Source of the DNA: Hyaloscypha bicolor E
Taxonomy: Eukaryota > Ascomycota > Leotiomycetes > Helotiales > Hyaloscyphaceae
Assembly (NCBI RefSeq): GCF_002865645.1
Contig: NW_020194618.1
Location: forward strand, 774,885-838,884
Direction of reading: 5' to 3'
DNA length: 64,000 nt
The notes below the pieces were generated by a model. It saw nothing but the letters and a program-made list of their open reading frames with translations. It was not told the origin of the DNA and made no database searches. This document shows positions 31,746 to 43,306 of this stretch, in pieces. The translations under genes and the position numbers were made by a program. Positions within the stretch are counted from its first letter, which is position 1. Each line of letters opens with the position of its first letter.

Positions 31746-33428
31746 ATGTCGTTCTTGGTTGACTCCATTCTGAAGCTCGTGGACTACGTGCCTTTGTTCC
31801 TCGCCATAACTAGCGTCATCGTTCTGGTCTTTTGGCGGCCGTCCGTCCACCTTGATCCGGCAGAACCACGTCTTCTCAGGCCGAAAATCCCATACATCGG
31901 TCATGCAATTGGATTCCTGAGACACCAAACAAAGTACTTGGCAATCCTAAAGTATCTTCTCCTCTCCAGCAAATGTTTGGTCCGCGTTTGACAAGAGAAT
32001 TCTAGCAGCCAAGTTTCGCAGCCAGCGTACACACTTCCCGTTCTCAACAAGAAAATCTACGTCGTCACCTCCCCAAGCTTGCTCCAAAGCATTTTCCGGT
32101 CGAAGGAGCTGTCTTTCGAACCGTTTATGCTTCAGTTCTCCCAACGCTTGCTTGGCGTTTCGGACAAAGTCATGGAACCAACAAGACGCGAACCAGAAGA
32201 TGCAAAGGCGCCAAGCTTCGTGCAACAAGTTATCAAGGAGATTTACACTTCGCTTTCTGGAGAAAGTCTTGTCGATATGAATCTGAGTACATTGAATGGG
32301 TTTGCATCCGTGCTCAATGGTATCAGTGATGCATGTTCAGTGGACGGTCTGTACAGGTGGCTTCGGTCAACTTTGACACTTGCGACGACGGATTCCATTT
32401 TTGGCTCCCACAACCCCATGAAATTGCAGCCAGAATTGATTGGCTTATATTGGTATGTTGTTTATCGATCTTTCTGCCTTCGCTCATTAACATTTGGTAG
32501 GGACTTTGAAAGCAACCTGACCCCACTTCTTTTGGACTTTGCCCCATCTCTTCTGGCCCCGACGGCGCACCGTGGGCGGCAAGCCATCAAAGCAACTCTG
32601 AGTAAGTACTACGTTGCACAACATGACTTGGAACCTGACGTCGCCCGGATAACCAAACAACGAGCTGTTCTCCTTCGAAAGTACGGAATGTCGGATCACG
32701 ATGTCGGCGAGTTCGAGCTCGGTCTTCTCCACGGAGCACTTGCAAACACACCACCAATCCTCTTTTGGCTGCTTGTACACATCTTTGCTTCAGTTTCTGT
32801 CACGGCTGCTATCCGGAACGAGCTCCTAGGCCTCACCTCTACGCCTGCTGATGGCAAGCGAGAAGTGTCTATCAAGATCACAACATTCGAGTCTCAGTGT
32901 CCAATCCTTGTCTCAGCCTACCGGGAAACACTCCGTCTGACTAACTCTCACATCGGTGTTCGCAGAGTGATGACCGATACTTGGATCTCCGACAGCAATT
33001 CCACATACCTGCTCAAAGCTGGCGCGGACATTCAGATGCCAGCTGAGATCACGCATCTGTCGTCGAACACCTGGGGTCCGACGGCCAAGGAATTCGATGC
33101 TGGTCGTTTTCTCAAGCCCAAATGCAGGGGGGCTAAGGAAAACCAGGATCTCAAGGACAAGATGAAAGCATATCATCCGTTCGGAGGCGGCAAGCATTTG
33201 TGTCCTGGTAGGAATATCGCGTTTGCGCCATGCTTGGGTGTGGTTGCGGTCCTACTATTGGGTTTCGAGGTGAAGGGTATAAATAACGAATTAGTGGAAG
33301 TTCCGGACATTAGAAGTGTGAAATTTGGAGAAGCAGTTGTTAAACCTTTTGGAGAGGGACTGGAGATGGGAGCGTTGATCACGAGACGTAAAGGTTGGGA
33401 GAAAGTTATGTGGAAATTCGTTTGTTGA
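31746..33428 (+). CDS. Cytochrome P450, ER-anchored
   Basis: Exons 31746-31951, 32006-32452 and 32501-33428; predicted 526 aa. The second intron (48 bp, gtatgt..tag) has no in-frame stop and could be retained, adding 16 residues; I remove it because GLYWDFESNLTPLLLDFAPS then reads like the family. N-terminal membrane anchor (VPLFLAITSVIVLVFW), PKIPYIGHAIGFLRH as the Pro-rich hinge, I-helix region ANTPPILFWLLVHIF, ExxR as YRETLRL, and haem loop FGGGKHLCPGRNIAFAP with the ligand Cys in HLCPGR. The haem loop with GGGKHLCPGR and Asn/Pro in the I helix instead of AGxDT recall the CYP7/CYP8-like group found in ascomycetes (sterol or fatty-acid-like substrates). Substrate not known. Confidence 0.88.
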
Positions 33429-33516
33429 TCTTATGGTCCACCAGGAAGACGTCTACTAAGAGTAAGCTAGAGGTCAGTCTTGGCAGATTTATAACATGAA
33501 CTCTTTTCATTGTCTA

Positions 33517-35773
33517 TTACAAGGCTACAAACATACTTTTTGACTTCGACGGTAAACTTGCAGCTTCACGCAAGGCATCCACACAACTCTCCAAGCGCCT
33601 ACGGTAGTAATCTCTGGGTCTAAGTGCGGCGGCTTCCCGAATGCCTAGCCACTGCAAAGCCTTTTCAGCGGTTAATTGCACATCAGACTCGAGATCTTCC
33701 GTCTCCAGTGTCTTTTGCATCTTTCGAATGTGGTCTTCGTACAACTTCAAGGCATCATCTTGTCGATCCTGGGCTTTGTAATACCGACCGAGTCTATAAC
33801 AGACTGATAGCACTTTAGCACTTGCAAGTGGACAGTGTTCTGCGAAAACTGAATATGACCTCTCGTACAAGTTTGCAGCTTCATCCACACGGCCAAGTTT
33901 TACAAGGGCGCTGGCAAGTCCATCGGTAAAATCAAGTTCGTATCGAGGGTTTTCGTGGCGTGTTCTTAAAGACCGATTTACCACTGTCCGGAAGAGAGCG
34001 AGGCTCTCTTCAACTTGTCCTTGATGCAGAAGGTTCCATGCCATACGTCCTTGCAAATTTATCAAAGATTGAGATTCTGGACCCAAGGATCCTTCCAAAG
34101 CCTCTATGGCAGAACGACATGCAACTTGAGCCTCTTCATATTGCTTCTTTGAGGAATAGTTTCGGGCAATGTGTCCAATCGTTCGGGCCATGTACTTGAT
34201 ATTCGAAGGCTCAGTTTTTCCGAGAAGCTGCAAACCAAGACGTAGAAGTTTTTCGGACTCGATGTACTGATTTTTGTGAGACAATACTTGTCCCAGCTTG
34301 ATTACACACTTCCATGTCCCTTGGTCCGTAGGTCCTAACATGCTCAGCCTTACCTGAAGTACATGACGGAGCAGTGCATCAGCTCTACCCCATTCACCTA
34401 GGCTCATGGCACTGGAAATCATCACATGCATAGCCTTCGTGGAAACCTCATGCCCAGGTTGAACTGACTGATGTATTACCGGATGCAATTTGTTCAGGGG
34501 ACTCTGAGCGAGGAGTTCCTTGCTTTCATCTTGCAAACAATCCGCCACGTCCAGCCACGCATCAATTGTTCTCGGATTGGTTGGCCCATGGAGCTTTTGT
34601 GTTGTATTTGCAAAATGTTGAAAAAGTGTGTTCGCTTTGCTAGGTCTTCCTTGGTCGACATATGTTCTTGCCAGCTCCTTCGTCAAAGTCAGAATCTTAC
34701 AATTCTCGGCTCCCGAAAGTGGTTTCAACTTGGAAAGCTTCGATTCAAGGTCCGCGGCTCGGATATTCAATGTCAACCAATAAGGTGATCCAGACCGCGA
34801 TGCTTGTGAGTCGCATTTTTTGGCTGGGGCGGGAAAACATAGACCTCATTGAACGGACTTGGAGTCCATCCACAGAAAACCGAAGCTAAAGTCTGCAGCG
34901 GCAATTCTATCATCTCTTTCTTCCGGTGTGTGCGAGAAATACCGAGGCGGGGCGGGCATGAAGAGATCAAACCCTCCGATTCGTAGACAAGTGATTTGTT
35001 TTCTCCATTCCAAAGGTCGAGTAACTCTGTATTCGAGATACATTGCACTTCTTTGGGATCACCTTTCTCAAGTGATGGCGGTGATATTGAGTTGGAGCAT
35101 TCCATTTCGACGGCGCTCAGCAAGCGTGATAGTTCAGGAGAACCGGGTATATCCACTTCGGCCCGGTCTCGATGACATAAAGGATAGCTTGATGGCTCAA
35201 TGTCTATGTTAGTAGGGCCAACCTTTTGTGTTGAAAATTTGATGTGGCATTCGTCGGTTTGCAGTGGCATCGGTGACTGGGATCTACTCTCCACATCATA
35301 CTCTTCGGTCGCTGGCAATCGCCGCTTGATTAACACGACAACTCTGGCGGGACAAGTGAACTTACACGCAAGGTTTGATGACCCACCATACACAGTTGGC
35401 GGGGAGGCACAGAGGCTCTTCTCCTTTCGGTATCTCCTCTTCCAGTTATCCAACTTCCCAGATCCGACCCGCCGGTCCTTAATATCGGAAATCTTCCGGT
35501 CTTGGTTACTGAGCAATTCTTTTAGAATTTCTCGTCTCTCTGAGCGGGAAACATTCTTGCGGAAGCCCCACTCCTCGACTTTGCGAGAGAATTGACGTTT
35601 CCTATCATGCTTTCAGTATTTAGAATATTGCAAGGGGTCAAACATTGAGCCTACGTTGGCGCAAATCCGTGCTCCGTGCGAAGAGTGTGCGCGAGATATG
35701 GAAACGGTTTGTTGTCATCGATATAAATTCGTTGAATGAGGGGCTTCATGTCTTCCCATTGGTGTCGAGACAT
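33517..35773 (-). CDS. Clr5-domain protein with TPR-rich C-terminal half
   Basis: Exons 35773-35655, 35601-34796 and 34757-33517; predicted 721 aa. Residues 1-60, built from exon 1 and the start of exon 2, form the Clr5 domain (PF14420): WEDMKPLIQRIYIDDNKPFP, HGFAPTKRQFSRKVEEWGFR. A basic, Ser-rich linker follows (to about 305). The rest carries tandem tetratricopeptide repeats of the kinesin-light-chain type (QGRPSKANTLFQHF, WGRADALLRHVLQVRLSMLG, KQYEEAQVACRSAIEALEG, LGRVDEAANLYERSY, DRQDDALKLYEDHI). The last intron is very short (38 bp) and least sure. Clr5-TPR proteins are frequent in filamentous ascomycetes; their function is not established, DNA binding by the Clr5 part is assumed. Confidence 0.82.
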
Positions 35774-37361
35774 CTCGCGCTTCCCTTTCGTTCCTTAGAA
35801 CGTCTCAACGTGTTTACTTTGCTCGACTTGCGGGCACCGGCATGCTCTGCCTGATGATTATGTTCCAAGGAAGTGTTGAATTGTGGAGTCTGGCAAGGCT
35901 CCGGCTGGTGCGACATTCAGTCTAGATGAGACGTGGTCAGAATTGCTCCTATTGAAGCTCTTCACCAGCAAGTACTGAGTGGCCGGGAAATCAAAAGAGA
36001 TGCAATCTGGGGAAGTCCAGGTCAGGAGTTGAAGGTGTCATATTGTACCCGCTGCACCACCACCCAGCGTTCCCAAGCTCTCGCCGTTGGAGTTGAGGCG
36101 GCTTTGGCGATTGGATGTGAACAAAAGTATGTTGACTTCCAATGCTGACGAGATGGGGGGTTGGCACCTATCAAAGCTGCAGTACAAATGTTCCTCGCAT
36201 GACTTCCCCTATCAAAAACTTGCCCTCGATCCGTTCACCGACTGACCGACCGAAAGATATCTCAATGTTGATAGTCTTAAGTTTCAGCAAGTCTTCGTTA
36301 AAGGTGGAAATGTACGGTAAAACGATCTTCGATGCCATAATTGGGTTTGAAGCTTCACCGGGCTGCAGCCTGACTACATGAGTAACGGACGGCTAAATCC
36401 CGGCATCTTAAAAGGGGGTTTCTCGCTAATCCGAGGATGAAGTGAGGCTCACGAGTAATGATGCTTGTGAGATGAAAACGGGAGTAAGATAAAGTCTTTT
36501 GAAGATGAATGGCAAAAAGATTTATGGACAGGGTCTCTTGGAGCTGGTGGAGGATGGCGTGCCCCAGTAGATCTTGCGGGGCAAAAGTCTCGAGTGACCC
36601 CTGCCAAGAGCACTGTGCGGCAAGGATGAGGTTTTGACTTTCAATGATAGTAGTATAACGCGCAGCAGAGCACTCGACGGTGCTATTTGTTTGGTCAGGG
36701 TACTGTGAAAATCCGAAACAGATTTAAAAGATATCAAGGTGATTTTTGAAGACTTTTTCTCCAGGTAGTATAATTTCTCTTGCGTAACCTACATATATTA
36801 ACGTCGTGAGGACCATGATTGATACTCTTGATTAAGATGTCCTCGAGCACTCGGCACGACACATCTCACCATTCAACAACACCGTATAAAATCCGGAGCG
36901 CCTTGCCCCCTTCCTCGACAATACTGGCCCCGGTTTGCGACGCGAAGATGAATTGCGCGCTGTTGCTTTCACGTGATTGCAACATCGCGCGGTCAAAAGG
37001 GCTTTTAGAGAACATCCGTAGCGTCTTGCGCGTAACTTGCGCTTCTCAATTCATCGAGAACTACTCGGTACAACCTGTCGCTTGTGCAGGACGGCCCAGT
37101 GGGTTGATAGAAACACTTTGAGAGGAGGGAGGAGAAGTTTTGAGACATGTGTTCACAGTGTTTTGCGGGGAAGTTGATTCGGATGAAAAATTGCCCGGGC
37201 ATTCACTAAAAGCTGACCGAGTTTATATTGCTGTGCCCCTGATTTGCTCGCTAGAAAGCTAGCACAGTGCCGTCCCGTCAGGGATCAGCACCTCACCGAT
37301 AAGAAACATCTTCACTGGTCGGATTCCTCTTTAAGTCTTCATAACATCTCGAAGGACAAGC
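35774..37361. other. 1.6-kb spacer, no supported gene
   Basis: Only short frames on both strands, none with a recognisable domain. The right end must hold the promoter of the next P450. Confidence 0.5.
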
Positions 37362-38943
37362 ATGCTACCACTTGTGTTCATATCAGCAGTAGTACTGGTC
37401 GCGGGGCTGTTCTACAAATACATCATTTATCCTGCTTGCATTTCCCCATTTTCCAAGGTACCCAGAGCACACTTCAGTGTCCCTTTCGCATCACTTTGGA
37501 TCCGGAGGAAGCGCCCAGAGGGCACGAATGCTATTCAGACCCTTCTTGCGGCACATAAGAAGCATGGCCCAATCGTACGACTGAGTCCTGATGAGCTGAG
37601 TGTGGCCTCCCTGGATGGTCTTCGCCAGATATATACCGGCGGGTTCGAGAAGGCACAGGAGTACGAGGACGAGTTCATGAATTATGGGATACCCAACCTA
37701 GTATCGATGCTTCAAAGTAAACCCCACTCTGTCCAGAAACGCATGATTTCCAATGTCTATTCCAAATCGTCTATTCAGAACTCGGCGGATCTGCGAACGT
37801 TCTCGAAAGTTCTGCTTTTTGAGAGCTTGTTCCCGCCACTCCAGTCTGCAGCTCAAGAAGACGCAGCCGTTGATGTCTATGGGCTCAGTCAAGCCCTCGG
37901 CTCAGATTTCATTACGGCATTTCTCTTTGGCATTGACAATTGTTCGAACTTTATTCGGGACGTCCCTGCTCGAAGGAAATTCATGGCCAATTACTGGGCA
38001 AAAAAGGACGGCGTGGATGTGAAGAGAGCTACTGATGAGCTCGAGGCCCACGTTCTCTCCTTGTGCCGAGCTGCAGAGACTTTGTCAGGAAACTCACCAA
38101 TATCTCGGCCAGTCGTGCATGCTCAACTCTCTTCTCAGCTTTTTAAATCATCGATTTCACCACAGCAAAAAGAGCTTGTCGTTGCATCAGAAATGCTTGA
38201 TCACATCTTGGCCAGTATTGACACTACCACGGTAACAATGACCTACCTAAAATGGGAGCTGTCGCGGAATCCAGGCTTACAATCAGCGTTGAGGAAAGAA
38301 TTACTAAATCTCTCTTCTCCGTTAGTTTATACTCCGAATGCTAGCCAGGGAGAACGAAGGTTGCCAGATCCAAAAGAGCTCGACTCGTTACCTCTTCTCA
38401 ACGCGGTTCTGAAGGAAGTCTTGCGGGTCTATCCACCAACTCCTGCACTTCTCGACCGAGTCACGCCCCCAGGTGGGGCTGTCATCGAGGGGTATGCTAT
38501 TCCAGGAGGTATCAGAGTCGGTACTTCAGCAAAGGTCATGCATCTGAATGAAAAAGTGTTCTCAGATGCGGGGTCATTCGTACCAGAGAGGTGGCTGAGT
38601 GATGGAAAAGAGGAGAGTGTGAATCGAATAAAGGAGATGAATAGATGGTTTTGGGCGTTTGGATGCGGGGGTCGAATGTGTATTGGAAACCATTTCGCCA
38701 CTCACAGTAGGTTCCACCACCTTTGCCTCATGCCAGAAACGCAGCTTGGCGGACTTCCTGAGATAGAAAATCTCGTGCTAATAGTTGAAAACAGTGCTCA
38801 AATCTATTACAGCAGCAATCTATACAAATTATGAGACGACTATTGTCGATGATGAGGGAATCGAACAGGAAGATGCTTTCCTGGCAGGACCAGTGGGACG
38901 CAAATTAGTCCTAAAGTTCCGTTCTGTGAATGATGCCAATTAG
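37362..38943 (+). CDS. Cytochrome P450, second copy type
   Basis: Exons 37362-38706 and 38795-38943 over an 88-bp intron with a TGCTAATA branch site; predicted 497 aa. The unspliced frame runs on to 38834 but would lose the proper tail; splicing gives ATHMLKSITAAIYTNYETTI and GIEQEDAFLAGPVG, the normal fungal P450 end. N-terminal anchor (LPLVFISAVVLVAGLFY), KHGPIVRLSPDELSV, I helix LASIDTTTVTMTY (Ser for the usual second Gly of AGxDTT), ExxR as KEVLRVYPP, and haem loop FGCGGRMCIGNHFA. Full length, no break. Type resembles the CYP family members of secondary metabolism; no core synthase gene is in the window. Confidence 0.9.
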
Positions 38944-39595
38944 CCTTGGCACCGTGGCTAGCACCTATTTCCGAAATGAATCATTACATGTAACAATATC
39001 ACCTGTTGGCGTACAATTACCCCTCCGCTATATTCATGTATAAGTCTCTGCTAGGGAATAGAATACAGGCTTCTCTCCTCTTCGAAGTGCGGGAAATAAT
39101 CTCTATTTGGTCTTCCCTGTTATCTCTCCAGTCCGATGTACCAGCACTTTTGGGACATCGGAGCGAGGTGAACGAAATCCCAACTCAGAGACTCACTCTC
39201 AAGCGTCAAGAAGTGTCTGAATGTATCAACAAATCTTGGAACATTGGAGCAATTTGCAACTAAACCTGGGCTCGAAGATTTACCCATGATTGTACAAGCG
39301 TGTCCCAGTTTCAGACGACTTGCACCATTCAAACGTGGCTCCTGCCTTCAAGCAGTTACGAATCAGTCTTCCTGCAATGACACTCCTTAGCAGAGCTCCT
39401 GTCATCAATGTCGATATGCTACAAATGAGCGAAACAAGTCCTCCCTCCCATGATTCAGCACTAGACCAGTCGGTCAAGCCTTCGATTATTTAAAGGGCCT
39501 GAAAAGTCTCTCATGTCCGATTTGACTTTTACATCTCTCAATATTTGCACTTCCCTCTTCGGACTACAGTACATCTCACAACAGAAAGGATAAAC
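38944..39595. other. Spacer, no supported gene
   Basis: Short chance frames only; includes the upstream region of the next gene. Confidence 0.5.
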
Positions 39596-40507
39596 ATGTC
39601 GACTAAGAAAGAACCTACCGGTAGCAAACTGCCCCTCTCCACATCCAAGGCACCAGGAGCTTCAGCTTCCTTGCGACCTGGTCCCTCCTCCTTGCGACCT
39701 GGTCCCTCTCCCTTGCGAAATGGTGTCTCTTCAAGCTACGTACGTGAGGCACCCCGTGCCACCAGCACTATATCAGGTTCGAAAATGACTGGAGAGTCGA
39801 TCGTCCAAGAACCATCCATGCCGCCTCCAGACTATCGAACAGAAGTTCCCCAAAGTATGATTACAATAGGTTCCATGGTTAAAGGATCACAAATCAGTTC
39901 ATCCATGAAGCCACAAACGTTTTCAGGGTCTAAATCACATCATCCACTCATCCACGCGGTCCCTCATTGTCCTGTCTGCCCCGGTTACCACGATGACGAA
40001 AGTTACCAAGAGCCATCGATCAGCAAGCAACCTATAACCAGCCAACGACCATCAACTTACCGTCCCTCTTCACGACCAACACAACAGTCAATGATGGCTA
40101 GTCGACTTGATGCTGCATCTGCGATGGCTAGCCGACTCGATACAACATCAAGTTTCAAGTCTGTGGCACCATTCACCGCAAAAAGCGTCCTCCAGACCCC
40201 GGACGATTTCAAATTCGCATCTCGCCAAACACAAAGAGGATCCCTAGCCCCCAGAGATCTCAAAGAGCAAGATGACTGGGCACAAAGAATGATCAAGCTT
40301 GTTGGCGTCTGCCCCGAAAACAATGACTGGGCCCGAAAGGAAAATCCGGGAGGATTTCAGTGTTTGGGCGGAGGTCACAGTATGACCGATGAGTTGCTGG
40401 CTGAGGGACTGGGTGGTATCTTGGCGCATCCTGCAAGGAAATGGGGAGAGAGTAAGGGACCCTACTATCCAGACCCCAATACTGGAAAGTACACGAGAGG
40501 AGTGTGA
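39596..40507 (+). CDS. Conserved-looking protein of unknown function, disordered N-terminal part
   Basis: One exon. I start at ATG 39596 (context aaacATGTCG), giving 303 aa; an upstream in-frame Met at 39545 would add 17. The first 220 residues are Ser/Pro/Thr-rich with small internal repeats (LRPGPSSLRPGPSPLR, and MASRLDAASA/MASRLDTTSS) and HCPVCPGYHDDE, a lone CxxC. The C-terminal 75 residues are folded-looking: WAQRMIKLVGVCPENNDW, then GGFQCLGGGHSMTDELLAEG and ESKGPYYPDPNTGKY. This tail reads like a conserved fungal block, but I cannot name it. Confidence 0.65.
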   Translation: MSTKKEPTGSKLPLSTSKAPGASASLRPGPSSLRPGPSPLRNGVSSSYVREAPRATSTISGSKMTGESIVQEPSMPPPDYRTEVPQSMITIGSMVKGSQISSSMKPQTFSGSKSHHPLIHAVPHCPVCPGYHDDESYQEPSISKQPITSQRPSTYRPSSRPTQQSMMASRLDAASAMASRLDTTSSFKSVAPFTAKSVLQTPDDFKFASRQTQRGSLAPRDLKEQDDWAQRMIKLVGVCPENNDWARKENPGGFQCLGGGHSMTDELLAEGLGGILAHPARKWGESKGPYYPDPNTGKYTRGV

Positions 40508-40743
40508 ACAAACGCTCTTCCCCGAGCGTTGATGTTCCTACCAATGCGAGTGCATTCCGGTAAAGTGTTTTCCCAACTTGGAGATCACAACTAAGGGAAC
40601 AGTGGGTTCATCCAGCTAGACTTCCCTGGCTGACAAGTTAAGGAAAATCAATATATTCGTTGCTTATTCTAACGTTGCTTATTCTAACCACGATCCTCTA
40701 AATGGTGCATACCCTGTGATCTAAACCATCCTGTTCCTGATGT

Positions 40744-41678
40744 TCAAAAGCGAGACTCTTTCGCCACTGGCATATACTGCCTCCCAGCATATGTCGTCCC
40801 CGACTCTTGCCCAACACCTCCATGATTGTACCCAGTTTCCATAGCGAAGCTCTCTCTGGCCCTCGACATCTTCTTCTTAGTTGAAGCTCTTCGTATCATC
40901 ATGATGGTCACAATGAACGTCAAGAAATACGTTATGCCTTCGAGAATCGACATGTACCATGCTCCATTCTGCCATTCATCAGCACTTCCCAAAAGCTTTT
41001 GTCGGAATCAGAAGAAACTAACCTGCATCGTGCACAGCTTGCCAAAGTCCAGATAACTCTGAACCTGTGCCTGAATTTGATCCGCCTTCGATGAGCACGT
41101 ATACCCCCAAAGCGAGCTCTCCGTCTGCGCCATTTTGAAAAGCCCGATTGCGACCGCCCATGCGACGACATGGGCCGCAGTCAAGGCATAAGTGACATAT
41201 TTTGTACATGAGTAAGCCTTGTTCGCAGCGTCGACACCGCACATGTACGCGCAGACGTTGATAAGGTTCATGAAGAAAGTCAACACTGCGATTCCCAGCA
41301 GCATGAACGTGGGCCAAAGCGTGGCAGGCGTGACCCAAGGGTGTACATTTCCTGCGATGATCTTGTTCTTGGTGAGGAAGTATCGGGCGAGTGTGAAGGA
41401 GAGGATGCCAATCATGCCGGCGTTGATAACGAGTGAAAGGGATCGGGTAACAAATCGTAAGATCCGAATTCGCTTTTTATATGCCTGGCTTATGGATCAG
41501 TACCGCAATTATAACTGGAGCGGAAGAAAGAATTGAATTGCGATGGTGGTGGAGGTGGAGGAAGTATCTGACTGACCAAATCTTTCTTCTCGAAGCCTGA
41601 AAGGTATTCTGAGTCTCTTGACGAGAGAGATGATGCCGAGAAGGTGACGCTACCGCGTTTCTCGTCTTTGTAGCCCAT
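40744..41678 (-). CDS. Fungal four-TM membrane protein of unknown function
   Basis: Exons 41678-41577, 41484-41023 and 40968-40744; predicted 262 aa. Start MGYKDEKRGSVTFSASSLSS, a polar cytosolic head. Four hydrophobic segments: LSLVINAGMIGILSFTLARY, LWPTFMLLGIAVLTFFMNLI, YVTYALTAAHVVAWAVAIGL and MSILEGITYFLTFIVTIMMI, then a basic, Tyr/Gly-rich tail (RRASTKKKMSRARE). Cys residues in CAYMCG and GYTC lie in loops. The spacing of the four helices resembles MARVEL-type proteins of the plasma membrane, but this is a resemblance only. All three exon joins keep frame. Confidence 0.72.
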
Positions 41679-42431
41679 CTTGCAGAACTCTCTTCACCAA
41701 ACTTAAAATAGCCTAAAAATCAAATAGTACAACAATGCTCGAACTTGGAGGAAGTGAGGTCTTGGAGGAAGTGAGGTCTTGGAGGAAAAAGCGGGGAATG
41801 CTCGGACTGCGAGCCAGCACATATAAGAAGCAAACACCGTAACACAGCAGATTAGAATAACGCCTGTTTGGAGTCGCCTTGTGGTGGCTGCTTCAAGCAG
41901 CTGAGACAAGGCTGGTTGATGACAGCCTCTGAGACCCCGCCCCAACTCGAGGCTTAGCTTCTCAACTCCAGGACTGCCAAATCATTTGCGCTCAAAATAG
42001 TGTTTTCTGACCACGCTCTCGTCCATGGTCTCTCGCATAGGTCGAAGTTATTGGCCCTCGAACTCGGTGAGCTGTTGCGACGCAAGCCATCCACTGCATC
42101 CAGCCCAGCTGGCAGCAAACCGTAATGCATGTATCCTGCAAGTGCCGCAAGACACGGCAATTCCCTTCGCCACCGCAGAGACACATGCACCGATAAAGGA
42201 ACTAGGAACGCTTGTTGTCCCTTGATTCGTCGATATTTGCGGACCGGCAGGTCTGTGGCTTGCGTAAAAAGAATCCAGACAATGAACATGGGGTCCTCGA
42301 TTGGGGCACTTCCGCTTAGCAGCCACACGGCCGGAAGCCGTCAGAACGTCTAGTCCAAGCGAGAAACGCGGTGGGGTGACCCAAAAATCTGTGGCGCACC
42401 CCACGAAAAAGCCAAGCGCTAAATTTTTATC
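41679..42431. other. Spacer, no supported gene
   Basis: Direct repeat of ggaggaagtgaggtcttgga near 41746-41785; otherwise overlapping frames on both strands without recognisable content. Confidence 0.4.
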
Positions 42432-42433
42432 TA

Positions 42434-42685
42434 TCCGTTCCGCTACCACCAGCTGCGCCCTCCACATTAAATATACGGAACATTAAAGCCCCGACTCTTC
42501 TAACGCATTTCAATTTATAGATCCTTTATAGAAGCAAAATAAAAATAGGCATAAGAGCTAACTAAAAGGCTGTTTATTGGTCAATAAGAGGACCTAAGTC
42601 TTATATTATTACGTGAAGATTTATTTAAGTTTGAAGTTGAGAGAAAATCGTAAGCGGGGGGCGCACCTGGTGGCAGCGGAACGGA
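42434..42685. mobile_element. 252-bp MITE with 27-bp TIRs, TA flanked
   Basis: Left TIR 42434-42460 and right TIR 42659-42685 are inverted repeats with two mismatches, beginning TCCGTTCCGCT(A/G)CCACCAG. TA at 42432-42433 and 42686-42687. The core is AT-rich without coding capacity. Different TIR sequence from the other TA-flanked elements of the window, so a separate family. Confidence 0.8.
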
Positions 42686-42821
42686 TAATTATAGTGCAAA
42701 CACGCAACTCTCAACTCTCGGCTCTCGACCCTCGAAGTCAGCTTTTCACTTCTCGCTTTCTACTTTTCGATTTCTATCTTACGCCGCACGGGCTGCTAGA
42801 GTTCGTGAAAAAGAGCTCACC

Positions 42822-42989
42822 ATGTCGATCCTCAGGACGCTTAGAGATTACCCTTTGACGGTAGCTCATCTTTGTGATTATCTCGATACTTTCAAAGACA
42901 CAAAAGCTCTGGAATTTCTTAGTGTTTTTGGCGAGGCATTTGCGGGAGTGATCATCAAGCAAATGTACGAGGAAGTGGCTATAATGTAG
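42822..42989 (+). CDS. Short ORF, 55 aa, doubtful
   Basis: Starts MSILRTLRDYPLTVAHLCDY in good context (caccATGTCG), downstream of a pyrimidine-rich leader, and ends VIIKQMYEEVAIM. No family recognised; may be chance. Confidence 0.25.
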   Translation: MSILRTLRDYPLTVAHLCDYLDTFKDTKALEFLSVFGEAFAGVIIKQMYEEVAIM

Positions 42990-43306
42990 ACCGCGGACAT
43001 GGCTATCACCATAGCGTATCAGTAACAGCAACCTGTATTTCAGGAAGGGATCTGTATAAGAATTAAAGAGAGAGAGAAAAGATTTTACGTAATAGTACAG
43101 GCTTAGAGAGAGGGAGGGGAAGGGCGTGGCAGTGGGCGTGTACGATTTTTGGTGGGGTGGTATTGAGGTCAGGTAGTCAGAGGAAAGAACCCTCCCCCCT
43201 TTTTAATCTATTTTTGAGTATTGATATTGACCTGCTTCATTGCTTCTGATACAATAAGAGCGAAAACGCTTTCAATTGCTAACAGCAGGGATATATAACT
43301 GAAAAA
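42990..43306. other. Region downstream of the laccase gene
   Basis: G-rich and A-rich tracts, no gene; would contain the laccase 3' UTR. Confidence 0.4.

Noticed and set aside
38707..38834. Unspliced C-terminus of the second P450
   Set aside because: The read-through tail has no family similarity, while splicing 38707-38794 gives the standard P450 end in frame.
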